From assembly GCF_004363245.1 (NCBI RefSeq), contig NZ_SNYV01000011.1, positions 806,001-870,000 on the forward strand: a stretch of 64,000 nucleotides of DNA, read 5' to 3'. Shown one piece after another: positions 23,717-34,700 of this stretch. The notes under the pieces were generated by a model that ran no database searches, was not told the origin of the DNA, and saw only the letters and a program-made list of their open reading frames with translations. Both the position numbers and the translations under genes were made by a program. Each line of letters opens with the position of its first letter. Within the stretch, counting starts at the first letter, position 1. The DNA is from Sphingobacterium yanglingense. Lineage in GTDB: Bacteria; Bacteroidota; Bacteroidia; Sphingobacteriales; Sphingobacteriaceae.

Positions 23717-26017
23717 TTAATTAATGGGTTCTATTTCCAGAATCAAGGCTTCTCTTGGTTCTAACTCGAGGACGGTATAAACCTTTCCGTTCTGGTAGGT
23801 TCCGATAAACTGTTTCTTATTTTCGATACTTCTATAAAGATTACCTCGATCGGCAAGGTCATAGTCCTGTGCCTTAAAATCCAGTCGTATATGTGTTTTG
23901 ACGCTGCCTAAGTGAACTATTGGTAATCCTAACTGACCGTCTGCAGAATGCCAGGCTCCTATCAAAACGGTGGGCATATCTTTTTGAAAAGCACGTACAT
24001 GTTCGTTCTGCCCAGCATAAATAGATAATTTGGATAGTGTTATCTGCTGCATCAATGGAGCAGGTAGAATCACTGGTGGACGACAAAAAGCACCATACAA
24101 AAGATATTGTGGGTACTGCTTACGCAGTCTGGCCAGTCTTAATAAATAGTTAATCTCCTGGGGACGTTGTAGCAATTGATCGGCTGTAAAATTAGCCAAC
24201 ATAGGTTGCATACCCCATATAAATGAACGTCCCTGCTCTATCATAAACTGTTGGCTATAGATACTGTCCAACAGTCCTTGGGTATCGGGTCGATTAGCCT
24301 GAGGCCATTTCTCATCGTAAGGTGGGCTCATCAAGGAGGAATAACTACCATAACTCAATGCATATTCATGATACACAGACTGAAAGAGTGGAATAGGCTC
24401 CCAGCCGTCATCTCCAGCATAGCGCTCGCGGCTGACCTGCAGGGAAAGAAACAGATCCAAGGATGGCAGCCAAGCTTCACAGGAGCCTTCGCCGGAAAGC
24501 GCGGTAGCGATAGAGCCTCGTTCACGAACTTCGTGAGCCATCTGCTGGGAAGCATGGGCCCAAAAATTACCTCCACCAATGGGATGCCCATGTGTCGGAT
24601 CGTAGCACTCGCGCTGTATACAGGCTTGATCCATATAAATGCCGCTAAGCCCAAAATCGCGGAGTAAAGTGTCTGCCAGGTCGGCGTACCAATCTCGCCA
24701 GAAGGGGGTGCCTACACACATATTGGTCAATGATCTATTGGTAAACACATTGTACACATGGGTATGTAGCTGACCGGAGGGACTTTTGATCGCGTAACGT
24801 GCTGCCTCTTGTTTTTTCCAACTTGCTGTCTGATCGCCCCATTGTAAAGCGTTCATATAGACTAATGCATGAATGCCGTGTTTCTTGGCTAAAGTGATAT
24901 GGTCCCGAAAGCTATTGGTGCCTTCCCGAGGCGGTAGGTATTCCGGAAAGCTGTCGTCATAGGAGCCCTGATGCCACCAATGCCAAAGCACGCTAATAGG
25001 CTCATCAAACTGTTGGCGTAAAGCGTATAGCGGTTGTAATACTTCTTCCGAACGGCCCCTATTCCATATCCAAAGGCCTGTAGCTAATACCCAATCGGGA
25101 ATAAGTCTGTTTTTGAGACGGCTCTGCTGTGCCCAGTCTTGTTGCACCGCCCAACTTTTGTAGAGGGTAGCCGCGGTCATCCAATCTCCCTGGTAACCAC
25201 CAATAACAACGGAATAAGGTATTTTGTATGTGGCACTTGGAGAAAGTGACGGAATGTGTTCGATATCGAGTACCATCCCCCTATCCTGATCGAAACGTGC
25301 CGCAAACTGCTTGGCGTACATCGCTGTATCGGTACAGGCCAAATAGAGTCCTTCCTTGTCGTAGAGTGTTAAAAACTGCATGGATAGCAGACCAGGATAT
25401 GTCCAGCTAAAACTGTGTACCCCAGAGGACTGAAGTGCCTGTCCAGGTTGTCTCATCAACTCGCCCATCCAATGGGGTACAGCCAGTGTACCATCAGCAA
25501 GCTCATCAATTCCACTGACCTGTGGAAAGGAAACCCGACTTAAAATCATATCGCTCATACCCTCTACTGCTATATTCCAATATGACAGTGATGTGAGCGA
25601 ATCTATACGGATGTGGACGGCAATGGTAAATGCCGATGCTGACTCGCCCTTGTAGGAGCGCCAAATCAACTGGGCCTCGTTGGGAGCAGCACACATGATT
25701 TCAAAATCGATAAAATCCTGGGGACGTACAATAACAGACTGCCCCTGATCTATCATCGATAGTGTCCAAAGATGATTGATACGGGATACTTCGTCACGGA
25801 TTATTGTGCCAGCGGTCTTGTGATGTAAAGCCCGGAGTATACCCGTATGCCGGTCTATTTCGACACGGAGATCTCCTCCGCTTAGCAATACCTTCTCAGA
25901 GGTATAAGATCGTGCTGCCTGAGGCTGCGCCAGGCCTGGCACAATGTATACTATACAAAGTGCCATGGCGCAGGAAAGAGAACCTAAAATCTGTCTTATC
26001 AAATAAAAACACTTCAT
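23717..26017 (-). CDS. DUF6259 glycoside-hydrolase-like protein
   Basis: 766-aa secreted protein. A signal peptide (CAMALCIVYIVPGLAQ) is followed by a beta-sandwich-like half. A TIM-barrel-like half contains WHWWHQGSYDDSFPEYLPP (about residue 340), a central GLSGIYMDQACIQRECYDP motif (about 455), and HGHPIGGGNFW. The Asp of YMDQ stands where GH36/melibiase-like barrels carry their nucleophile. Family knowledge: DUF6259 proteins are predicted but not characterised glycosidases. In this PUL it is the main candidate for cleaving the target glycan outside the cytoplasm. The substrate is unknown. Confidence 0.72.
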   Translation of the reverse strand: MKCFYLIRQILGSLSCAMALCIVYIVPGLAQPQAARSYTSEKVLLSGGDLRVEIDRHTGILRALHHKTAGTIIRDEVSRINHLWTLSMIDQGQSVIVRPQDFIDFEIMCAAPNEAQLIWRSYKGESASAFTIAVHIRIDSLTSLSYWNIAVEGMSDMILSRVSFPQVSGIDELADGTLAVPHWMGELMRQPGQALQSSGVHSFSWTYPGLLSMQFLTLYDKEGLYLACTDTAMYAKQFAARFDQDRGMVLDIEHIPSLSPSATYKIPYSVVIGGYQGDWMTAATLYKSWAVQQDWAQQSRLKNRLIPDWVLATGLWIWNRGRSEEVLQPLYALRQQFDEPISVLWHWWHQGSYDDSFPEYLPPREGTNSFRDHITLAKKHGIHALVYMNALQWGDQTASWKKQEAARYAIKSPSGQLHTHVYNVFTNRSLTNMCVGTPFWRDWYADLADTLLRDFGLSGIYMDQACIQRECYDPTHGHPIGGGNFWAHASQQMAHEVRERGSIATALSGEGSCEAWLPSLDLFLSLQVSRERYAGDDGWEPIPLFQSVYHEYALSYGSYSSLMSPPYDEKWPQANRPDTQGLLDSIYSQQFMIEQGRSFIWGMQPMLANFTADQLLQRPQEINYLLRLARLRKQYPQYLLYGAFCRPPVILPAPLMQQITLSKLSIYAGQNEHVRAFQKDMPTVLIGAWHSADGQLGLPIVHLGSVKTHIRLDFKAQDYDLADRGNLYRSIENKKQFIGTYQNGKVYTVLELEPREALILEIEPIN

Positions 26018-26031
26018 ATCTTCTAATGGGA

Positions 26032-27189
26032 TTAAAGAGTTGGCAAGCCGAGTTTCTGCCGCCGTACGACCGTTTCACATAATCGCTTGTACATTGTCTT
26101 GTGTACAGGAACAGTGGAGGTAAATAACTTTAGAATAGTACTCTCGGACTGGTAGTAGGCTATTTTTTTGGTATCGAAAATATTATTCTGGCCGAATACG
26201 TCAAGATATTCGTTAAACTTGGTTCTATAGGGATCAAAGTAGAGAATGTTGTCGTCGAATTCCATCTCTAAGCCCAGTCCATAGGTGATAGCTGCATTGC
26301 AGGCTGCCTGCAATCTACTAAAGGGCACCGTACTATAGAAGAAATAATTAGGCTGTAGATAACTGTCCGAAAATCCTAAGGCTGTTGGGTTGGTGTAGCC
26401 GGGTGACTGCCACCAGGGAATCCAATTGAAACTAAGATTCAATCCGCTCAGGTAGCTGCCCATATCTGCAATGGTGGTTCCATTGTCCTCTATCGCCTCT
26501 CCTATCCAATAAAAGCCGTCTAGGGTGAGGTGTCGGAAATTAGCCGCATTGAAGCGCGCGCTCACCTCATCAACGAACCATTTACAGGCTTTGGTCTTAT
26601 GCCCGGCTGTTTGAAAATTAAGCCAAATTCCTTCAGCCATTCCCCAATTGTTGGCAACGGCTGTCAAGGGCTCTGGAATACCGATGACAATCCGTCTCTT
26701 AGAAGGTGGCTGTCCTGCACTCCAGGTGGCGTCCTCAATAGCCTGGTCCAACTCATGCAAGGAACGCCCCTGCTCAAAATATTTATCGATCAATGTCGCC
26801 CAATTGGCTTTTTGTGCCGGTTTAGCAGGGTCGCCGTGGCCTACAGTGAAAGAAAAACCTAGATCATCGCTGAGTTCTAAAAATAAAAACCCATCAAACA
26901 TCCATTCATATACGTGTTGGTCGTTTTTATAAACCACGTAAGGATGAAACGCGTAATAATCCCAAACCTGCCCCTTATTGGTACCACCACCATAAATAAG
27001 TACCATATCACGTATGTGATTATTATGATAAGATGCAGCAGTGGAGACAAGATGTGTATCCATTGGTTTCAATCCGTCAATGCTAAAATCAGTACTGTAA
27101 GGTTGCTTTTGACAGGCAAAAAGCACCATTAGAAGAATGTACCACATCATCCTTTTAGACAAAAGGAATACTGTTCTGTATAAAATCAT
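26032..27189 (-). CDS. DUF4855 lipoprotein, copy A
   Basis: 385 residues as drawn. The lipoprotein signal (WYILLMVLFACQKQ) suggests translation begins at the Met pair at 27147-27150 rather than 27189. DUF4855 features are IRDMVLIYGGGTNKGQVWDY, EWMFDGFLFLE near residue 94, a LTLDGFYWIGEAIED barrel strand near 222 and WIPWWQSPGYTN near 256. DUF4855 proteins are TIM-barrel-like and common in gut and soil Bacteroidota PULs; no activity is established as far as I know. It is tandem with a homologue at 27260, separated by 70 bp. Confidence 0.8.
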   Translation of the reverse strand: MILYRTVFLLSKRMMWYILLMVLFACQKQPYSTDFSIDGLKPMDTHLVSTAASYHNNHIRDMVLIYGGGTNKGQVWDYYAFHPYVVYKNDQHVYEWMFDGFLFLELSDDLGFSFTVGHGDPAKPAQKANWATLIDKYFEQGRSLHELDQAIEDATWSAGQPPSKRRIVIGIPEPLTAVANNWGMAEGIWLNFQTAGHKTKACKWFVDEVSARFNAANFRHLTLDGFYWIGEAIEDNGTTIADMGSYLSGLNLSFNWIPWWQSPGYTNPTALGFSDSYLQPNYFFYSTVPFSRLQAACNAAITYGLGLEMEFDDNILYFDPYRTKFNEYLDVFGQNNIFDTKKIAYYQSESTILKLFTSTVPVHKTMYKRLCETVVRRQKLGLPTL

Positions 27190-27259
27190 ATCTCTACAGA
27201 TTAAATTGTTAATAATTCAGAAAAGATCCTGCAGCAGGACTACTGCAGGACTAACAACA

Positions 27260-28387
27260 TCAATGTTTTATATAAGGTGGATTCTGTACTTTTTGCCTTT
27301 TGGTAATAATCTCACTCAATCTCTTGTACAGCTCTTGATCTGCTGGGTTTATGGATTGGTAGAGCTTTAAAATAGTATTTACAGATTGATAATAAGCTAG
27401 CTTCTTGGTGTCGTATACAAGATTTTCTTCAAAAACGTCCAGATAATCATTTAGTTTGCCACCATTGCCTCCCAATACGGACTCATCGAATTCGATCTCA
27501 AGATCGATATCGTGCTTATTGGCTTCGACAGTGGCCTCCTGTAGACGTGAGAACGGTACGTCATAGAAGAAGTAGTTGGGCTGTAAATAGACTTCGCTAA
27601 AACCATACTTCTGAGCATTGTCGTAACCTGGCGACTTCCACCAGGGAATCCATACAAAGGTCATATCTTTCTTTTTGAGGTAATCTCCGACAAACGAAAT
27701 CATCTCTCCTGTATGATCTACCTCCTCGGCAATCCAGTAAAAGCCCTCTAATTCTAGATTTTTAAATGCTGCATTGGTAAAAGCAGTACGGGCTTGATCT
27801 ATAAACCACGTACAGCCCGCTACACGGTCCTCGTCTTTGGAAAAATCGAGCATCTTACCGTCCACTTCTCCCCACTGTACGGCACCGCGCATAGGCTCGG
27901 GGATACCGATGACGACTTTTCGCTTTTGATTCGGTGAACCAATTTCTTTTGTGGTTTTATCCAAACGCTGATCTAGTGCTGATATAGATTGTCCTTCTTT
28001 GAAGTAATTCTGAATCAAAGCCTCCCAATGTACTTTCAACCCCGGGTTGGGCGCATGCCCTGTAGTATAAGCATGTCCGTCGCCATCATTGAGCTCTAAA
28101 AAGAGAAAACCGTCAAACATCCATTCGGCTGTCGACCCGTTCTGATAAGAGACATAGGGGACAAACTTGTCGTCGGTCCATTTATCGACAGCCGCTTTAC
28201 CTGCCCCATAAATCAGTACCAGATCTCGGATACTGGACTTCTTTCCTTCGTTAGGTTCTACGGGATTTACCGGTTCTTCTTCGGTCTCCTGTCCTGTATA
28301 ATCGGGATACATATAATCCCTTGCACAGGATATCATACTTGTGTTCACCAAGAGACACATGATGAGGTATATATTTATCTTATTCAT
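27260..28387 (-). CDS. DUF4855 lipoprotein, copy B
   Basis: 375-aa protein with lipobox (LVNTSMISCARDY) and acidic linker (QETEEEPVNPVEPNEGKKSS). The DUF4855 body has IRDLVLIYGAGKAAVDKW, WMFDGFLFLELND and FVWIPWWKSPGYDNAQKYGF. It shares order and many residues with copy A (PGY, SEVYLQPNYFFYDVPFSRLQ against SYLQPNYFFYSTVPFSRLQ), so the two arose by tandem duplication and have diverged. Both probably sit on the outer surface and act on, or bind, the same glycan. Confidence 0.8.
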   Translation of the reverse strand: MNKINIYLIMCLLVNTSMISCARDYMYPDYTGQETEEEPVNPVEPNEGKKSSIRDLVLIYGAGKAAVDKWTDDKFVPYVSYQNGSTAEWMFDGFLFLELNDGDGHAYTTGHAPNPGLKVHWEALIQNYFKEGQSISALDQRLDKTTKEIGSPNQKRKVVIGIPEPMRGAVQWGEVDGKMLDFSKDEDRVAGCTWFIDQARTAFTNAAFKNLELEGFYWIAEEVDHTGEMISFVGDYLKKKDMTFVWIPWWKSPGYDNAQKYGFSEVYLQPNYFFYDVPFSRLQEATVEANKHDIDLEIEFDESVLGGNGGKLNDYLDVFEENLVYDTKKLAYYQSVNTILKLYQSINPADQELYKRLSEIITKRQKVQNPPYIKH

Positions 28388-28415
28388 TGTTTCAAAATTT
28401 TATCTTAATACACTA

Positions 28416-30125
28416 CTACTCGACTAGATAATCCATTCGGTATTTACGGATTCCGGCATTGGAAGCGGATTGATTGGAAATCGCGCTCAACCCAACGAAG
28501 ATATCCACCTGAAATCCTTTGACCTTGGCATGTAAATCGCCAGAAGTAAAATCTGTACTGATACCTAGAGCCCCTGATTCGAAAACTTTAAGATCTTCGT
28601 AACCGGTCTGTCCTGGCATCAAACTAAGTTTGCTCTTGTCAGTAATCTCGAAAACAACCAAGCGTGCTTCTGAAGTAGCCTGTTTGCCCTGTGTCAACAT
28701 CGCCACGAAAGTATCACTCTGTACTGTAAACACATCGTAGGCCAATATCTTGTAACCGTGGGATTTGGGATTCAATTGGTACGTTGCACCTGATGGCTCC
28801 TGTATCTCGAAACGACTTCCTTTACCATCGTTTTCATTGGCTCCATCATTATACCAGGATATATAGAGATCTGAATCACTGGTTGTATTAGCTCTTTTGA
28901 CAAGTGCGATATCCCAGCTGCCTCCGGTCTTGAGGACATCGTATTTTACGACCTTAGGTACGGATGACACGGGAACTCCATTATTCAATTCCCAGGAATA
29001 GTATTGTCCGTTGGGCATCGTGGTATAAGTGTAGGCTTTGCCGCTACGGATATTTCCGGTTATAGTGGTCTTGTTGACACCAAACTGTTCAATATTGAGC
29101 GGATCCCAGGATACAAACGTAAATAGCTTGTCGTAGCTGTTGTTGGTCTCGCCAAACCGCCAGAACTCATAGCCTTTGCCGAATTCATTTTTCGTGGTGA
29201 TCGCTATATTACCATTCGAATCACCTGAAATCTGCGTTGCAAAGGTCGTTGGCTGATCGATCTTGCCAGTAGCTTGTCCATTTTCAGTGTTGAAGGAATG
29301 AATCTTGCCTAAACTCCAGTCTTCAAACTCACCGATATAGAAATGGTTTTCGGCCAAAGCAAAACTCCGGATATTAGTCCGCGTCAAACCGAGGTCTTCG
29401 ATACTCCGAAACCATAGCTGTGTGAACTTTGTTTTGTTAAACTTGGTAGGACGGATTTCAATAGTATGTGTCCGCAGTGTCCCCTTACCATCGGTAACCT
29501 GGATAACCATCGGTTCTGTGAAATCCGCAATTGTACCATTGACATTTGGCGATATGCTACATGTAGGTTGAAGTTTGATTCGAACCTGAAGTTTGGTGAG
29601 ATCTAATGGTTCTTTGCTTGTATTGGGAACCTCAATAATAATACGGTCTCCATCTTGATACGGTGCTACTTGGGTCGATTGGTATTCTAACGTACCATTA
29701 AGTTTAGTCACTCCAAACTCCAATAGGCCTACCGTATAATTCATACCTGTCTTCTTGACGGTAATGTGGTATTCTTTGGATTCCCCTCCAGCGGCCATCA
29801 CGCGTATGCTGGCGGGCTGAGTAAGATCTCTAACTCCTTCCAGTCCTGACTCGATGACTGTACCTACGGGGAGGGAGGCTACAAGCTCCATTCGGGAGAG
29901 GTCATTTTCGACGAGCTCCCCTACATCTGAGGCATAGATTGGCACCTCGAATGTAATCTGATCATCGGTGATCTCGCCTTGATAATAGCGTTCGGTGCCA
30001 ACAAAGCGGACACTGATCGACTTTATACTGGTATCTGAGCTATAGCTGCGTTCGTCTACTTTTTTACATCCACATATCTGATACATGATGAAAAAACTCA
30101 GGAAAAGTTTTATAATTATTTTCAT
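28416..30125 (-). CDS. PUL surface lipoprotein (possible glycan-binding protein)
   Basis: 569-aa lipoprotein (FIMYQICGCKKVDE). The N-terminal part has two similar Ig/cadherin-like repeats, each ending in a stretch like IRVMAAGGESKEYHITVKK or IQVTDGKGTLRTHTIEIRP, reminiscent of DUF5018-type repeats. The C-terminal about 350 residues look like a beta-propeller or all-beta domain (DUF4623-like is my best guess). Sitting directly after SusD, it occupies the usual place of SusE/SusF-type surface glycan-binding proteins. Binding role is inferred from position and all-beta composition. Confidence 0.65.
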   Translation of the reverse strand: MKIIIKLFLSFFIMYQICGCKKVDERSYSSDTSIKSISVRFVGTERYYQGEITDDQITFEVPIYASDVGELVENDLSRMELVASLPVGTVIESGLEGVRDLTQPASIRVMAAGGESKEYHITVKKTGMNYTVGLLEFGVTKLNGTLEYQSTQVAPYQDGDRIIIEVPNTSKEPLDLTKLQVRIKLQPTCSISPNVNGTIADFTEPMVIQVTDGKGTLRTHTIEIRPTKFNKTKFTQLWFRSIEDLGLTRTNIRSFALAENHFYIGEFEDWSLGKIHSFNTENGQATGKIDQPTTFATQISGDSNGNIAITTKNEFGKGYEFWRFGETNNSYDKLFTFVSWDPLNIEQFGVNKTTITGNIRSGKAYTYTTMPNGQYYSWELNNGVPVSSVPKVVKYDVLKTGGSWDIALVKRANTTSDSDLYISWYNDGANENDGKGSRFEIQEPSGATYQLNPKSHGYKILAYDVFTVQSDTFVAMLTQGKQATSEARLVVFEITDKSKLSLMPGQTGYEDLKVFESGALGISTDFTSGDLHAKVKGFQVDIFVGLSAISNQSASNAGIRKYRMDYLVE

Positions 30126-30144
30126 GTCAATCTTGTTTTAGATA

Positions 30145-31785
30145 TTACTGCCATAGGAGATCCTGCTCGCATGCCGTATTATTGCGCACCTCAAATTCTG
30201 GAATAGGCACGGTATAGTACCGTTCAGGAAAATAATGATCCGCCTTGTCGCAATCGACAATACTATAAGTAAAGCCTGTATCTTCTTTTGTAATCTCCAC
30301 ACCATGCATACGCTTGGCATCTAATACAGACTGCGCTAGCTGCCATCGTCTCAGATCCCAATAGCGGTGCCCCTCGACAGCAAATTCACAGATCTTTTCT
30401 TTTTGTAAGTCTTGCAAATAAGCTGTCCAGCTACTCTGTAATGGCTTATTGGGTAGACCTACCCTGTTCCGGATTTTGTTCAGGTAATTGTATGCCTTAC
30501 CATAGTCGCCCATGTGAGCATATGCTTCGGATAATATGCAGAGGATCTCCGCATAGCGCATTTCTATCCAATATTGATCACTTTTTTCCTGAATAAAGTC
30601 TTTGGGCTTACTATCTAGGAATTTGCGGATAAAATAGCCTGTAACGGTACGATTACGTGCATTGCCATCGAAGTATTCGATATACCCATCCTTGCCGCCT
30701 ACATAAGTTTCGATCTGGCGTCCTTTCCAATCGGCCCCATTGTATAACACTGTAGCGTAAAAGCGTGGTTCTCGATTGAGATAGGGATCGCTAGCGTGCA
30801 ACGGATTGCTCCAATCGAAAGCCTGCCATTGTCCAGCTTGCTGAATGTCGAAACTACTTACTAGCTCTTCGGTAGGAGATGCATAGCCGCCATAACGTTC
30901 CATATCGCCTGTAGGACTAAAATACCTATCAAAATCATGTGTCAAAGTAAGCCTTTGGTAGTATGAGGCCAAGATGATTTCTTTATTATGTGTCAGATTG
31001 AATACCTGGGTATAATCATCCAGTAGCATATAGGTGCCTTTGGCCGTAGCCAAGATCTCAACCTGCCGTGCGCCAAAGATGGCATCATTCCACTTTTTTG
31101 CGTACAAGGCAGACCGTGCCATAATACCGTAGGCGGCACCTTTGGTAATACGTCCAGTGTGGGCAGCATCCCAACTTTCAGGAAGCTTTTCGGCTATATC
31201 TTTGAGTTCTTGAATAACCCATGTCCATGATTCGTCAACAGAAGATCGCTTCTTGTTCTTCTCCGCTGGTCCATCTAGTTTTTCATTGTCTACACGGAGA
31301 ACAACACCTCCATGACGAACAATAAGCTTGTGATAAAGAAAGGCGCGTAAAAAGCGAACCTCTGCAATACGGATCTGTAATTGCTTGGCATCGATCTTGT
31401 CACCGTAACGACCTGCATCAATAATGAACTCATTGAGGGATTTTATTTTTTCATAGGTTGTGGCCCAAGGACTCAGCGCTTCAGTCGATGCAGGGCTGAG
31501 GTAACTGGGACGCATATTGATTCTATTATGCTCGGTATCCATATAGGTCTGCGAATACTTGATAATATCCGCATATCCATCTGTAAGGCTGACTCCTTCT
31601 ATCTCCGCATACATATAGAGCGCTCCGTACAGACTATTGATGTAGAGGTCTAAATTATCTACATTTTTCCAGACGATTTCATTTGAATACTTGTCCCGAG
31701 GTGTGACATCCAATGATTTGTTACAACCGCCCAAACATAAAAGCAGACAAAGCATAGCTAATGTTTTATTCTTAAAAGTCTTCAT
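30145..31785 (-). CDS. SusD/RagB family nutrient-binding lipoprotein (PUL 1)
   Basis: 546-aa lipoprotein (MLCLLLCLGGCNKSLDVTPR). SusD features are the N-terminal NLDLYINSLYGALYMYAEIE helix, a VRFLRAFLYHKLIVRHGGVV motif near residue 147, and the RYAEILCILSEAYAHMGDYG then LNKIRNRVGLP region near 420. It forms the lid of a SusC/SusD outer-membrane importer. Its stop and the SusC gene are 2 bp apart, in the order SusC then SusD, so both are made together. Confidence 0.93.
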   Translation of the reverse strand: MKTFKNKTLAMLCLLLCLGGCNKSLDVTPRDKYSNEIVWKNVDNLDLYINSLYGALYMYAEIEGVSLTDGYADIIKYSQTYMDTEHNRINMRPSYLSPASTEALSPWATTYEKIKSLNEFIIDAGRYGDKIDAKQLQIRIAEVRFLRAFLYHKLIVRHGGVVLRVDNEKLDGPAEKNKKRSSVDESWTWVIQELKDIAEKLPESWDAAHTGRITKGAAYGIMARSALYAKKWNDAIFGARQVEILATAKGTYMLLDDYTQVFNLTHNKEIILASYYQRLTLTHDFDRYFSPTGDMERYGGYASPTEELVSSFDIQQAGQWQAFDWSNPLHASDPYLNREPRFYATVLYNGADWKGRQIETYVGGKDGYIEYFDGNARNRTVTGYFIRKFLDSKPKDFIQEKSDQYWIEMRYAEILCILSEAYAHMGDYGKAYNYLNKIRNRVGLPNKPLQSSWTAYLQDLQKEKICEFAVEGHRYWDLRRWQLAQSVLDAKRMHGVEITKEDTGFTYSIVDCDKADHYFPERYYTVPIPEFEVRNNTACEQDLLWQ

Positions 31786-31787
31786 AA

Positions 31788-34700
31788 CTAAAATGTTAAA
31801 CTGGTACCAAAACTAAATGTACGCTGCTGTGGGTAATACCCGTTATGTACGCTGGGACTCTCTGGATCCAGGTATTTAAACTTGGCAAATGTCAGTAGAT
31901 TAGATCCGGCCAAAAAGACACGAAGTGACTTTATATTAAATCGCCTAAGTGTCGACTCGGGCACTGTATAACCTAAAGCAGCATTTTTCAAGCGGACAAA
32001 AGCTCCATTCTCTATCCACCAGGATGAATCTAGAGAATTTCCTCCACTGGGTACCAAGGAAAGGCGTGGGTACCTGGCTTGGGTATGCTCGGGTGTCCAT
32101 GAATCCTCAAGCAGGTACCTCGGACTATTGTATCCATTGCCATAGAAGGCCTTTGTAAAAATAGTATTGTCCGGAATACCATGGTCATACATGCCACTGA
32201 GCAGTATATCGTTCAGTGCGCTTCCTTGCCACATCATGGAAAAATCAAATCCCTTGTACTGCAGATCGACGTTGAAAGCATACATCAACTCTGGCAGATC
32301 GGGACGTGTGCCGACAGCCATATCGTCCTGCCTTGTGAGCTTGCCATCTCCGTTGAGGTCTTTGTATATGATATCGCCAAGACGCTTATAACCTCCTCCG
32401 GGAGGTGCTGGCGTATTCTGCAATTGCTCCTCGCTCTGATATAGACCAGTCGCAATATACACCAGACGCTGCCCAATGGACTTACCCAATAAGCTCTGCC
32501 ATGGGTGTATATTCTCGGTCTCCACTATAGAGAGAATTCTATTCTTGGCATAACTCATATTGCCACTGATATTGTACTGTAAAGATCCCACGTGATTACG
32601 GTATCTTAGCTGTAGCTCCATGCCCCTGGCATCTACGGCGCCACTGTTTTCGATGGTCGGGAAGTTACCGCCAAGGGAGGATGGATAAACATTTCCAATA
32701 TTCTGTAGGATATCATAGGTATATTTGTAGAAAGCATCAAACTCTACGCTGAGCTTATTGTTCCAAAGGCCTGCTTCGACGCCGATATTGTAGGTTCTTG
32801 TCTTTTCCCAGGTTAGATCGACACTTGGGTAAGAACTGCTGGAATTTAATCCAAACTTTTGCGTAAGCTGATCGCCTAGTGCAATAACCGGAGATGATGA
32901 TAGATTGAAGTACTGTCGATATAAGAAGGGATTGACATTGTCTTGCCCTAACAGTCCGGCGGAGCCTCTGAGTTTGAAGAAATGTTCTTCTCCTATGTTA
33001 TCTTTCCAAAATTGCTCATTAGACAATATCCACCCCATAGAAACAGAGGGAAAAAATCCCCAACGGGAATGAGCTGGAAATTTATAAGATCCGTCTCTTC
33101 GGAAAGCTACTTCTACCAGATACCGAGAATCGTACGCGTAATTGAAACGACCTACATAACCTGCTCTAACGGATTGATCTGACATACCAGCATTGGGTGT
33201 AGGAGGAAATACCTGCCCAAGAGACAGCTCTGGTAGGTCCCGAAGTGGGAATCCCCATCGGGAAGCAAAAAGAGTATTGGAATTGCCACGTTGCCATTCA
33301 AAAAGCAATAATCCTTCCATATCATGCTTCCCTATCTCCATTTTGTAACGTACGGATGGACGCGCTAACAACTGACTGAAATTATCGGAATTCTGGAACA
33401 AACTGCCATCGGCCAAGAACCCGTCCGAGAGTGTTCTGGAATAGTCTCCGCTTTCAGAAATGAACGTATTTAGATAGTATGGGGTCGAAAAGCTTTTGGA
33501 ATTTGCGTATTTTCTATCAAAGCTTCCGAAGAATGCCACAGTCAATCCATCGATATATTTTGGAGAATAGGATAATTGCCCTGATGTCTCAAAAAGTGCA
33601 TTTTTACCTTCCTGAAAACCGCTTAATTCCGCTGCAGCAAAGGGATTCAGCGTCATATAGGAGGATCCTGTAGGAAGGCCTTTGTATTCGAATGGTAGAA
33701 ATGGATACATATATAGAGCCTGTGAAATAGGATTGAACAGAGCCTGCTTTCCGTAAGATATAGACCCAGGGGCATAGGAATCTTCCAAGCGTCCCGCTAG
33801 AGAAAGGGATAACAACCAGCTGGCATTAGGATTCATATCGATATTGGTCCTTACATTATACCGCTCGAACCGCATATCCTTGACTACGCCTTCTTGCAAC
33901 ATACCGCCTATACTACTGAAATATCGAATATTCTCATTGCCGCCATGGAGGGAAATGTTATGTTGTGTAGAAGCCGCAGCATGTCCTAGAAATTCCTTTT
34001 GCCAATTGGTGTTCTCTAGTCCATCGGAAGGATCTCCATTACTCATCAGGGCAATCTGCTCCTCGCTAAACCATGGCTTATTTCCATCCATTTCGTTGGC
34101 TTTATTATGCCATCGCGCATATTCCGTTCCGTTTAAAAAATCAGGAAGTTGCGTGTTTTGAGAAGCAGTGACGGAGCCGTTATAGCTGAAGGTCGGTTTG
34201 ACCCCGTTTTTTCCTCTTTTGGTTGTTACCAAAATCACGCCATGTGCACCTTTGACCCCATAGACCGCTGCTGCCGCTGCATCTTTTAATACGGACACTG
34301 TCTCCACATCGTTGGGGTCGACGTTTTGAAACGAACGTTCGATTCCATCCACTAAAACGAGTGGGCTGGAGTTATTATAAGTGCCATACCCTCTAACCAA
34401 CATAGAAGCTCCATCGGCTCCTGGCTGTCCACTCTGTTGCTGAAATACGACGCCTGGCAGCTTTCCGACTAGAGCCTGGCTGACGTTGAACATGGGCACT
34501 TTTAATATCTCTTTGGACGAAACCTGGGCTACCGAACCTGTGAGATGGGTTTTGGTCTGTTGTCCATAACCGACCGAGACTATAACCTCCTCGATATCAG
34601 ACTGAAGTTCTTCAAGCTGAATAGACAGTAATCCAGACAATGGTAACTCTACTTCTTTGGTTTTGTAACCGAGATAGCTAACCGAAAGCTTATCCCCTGC

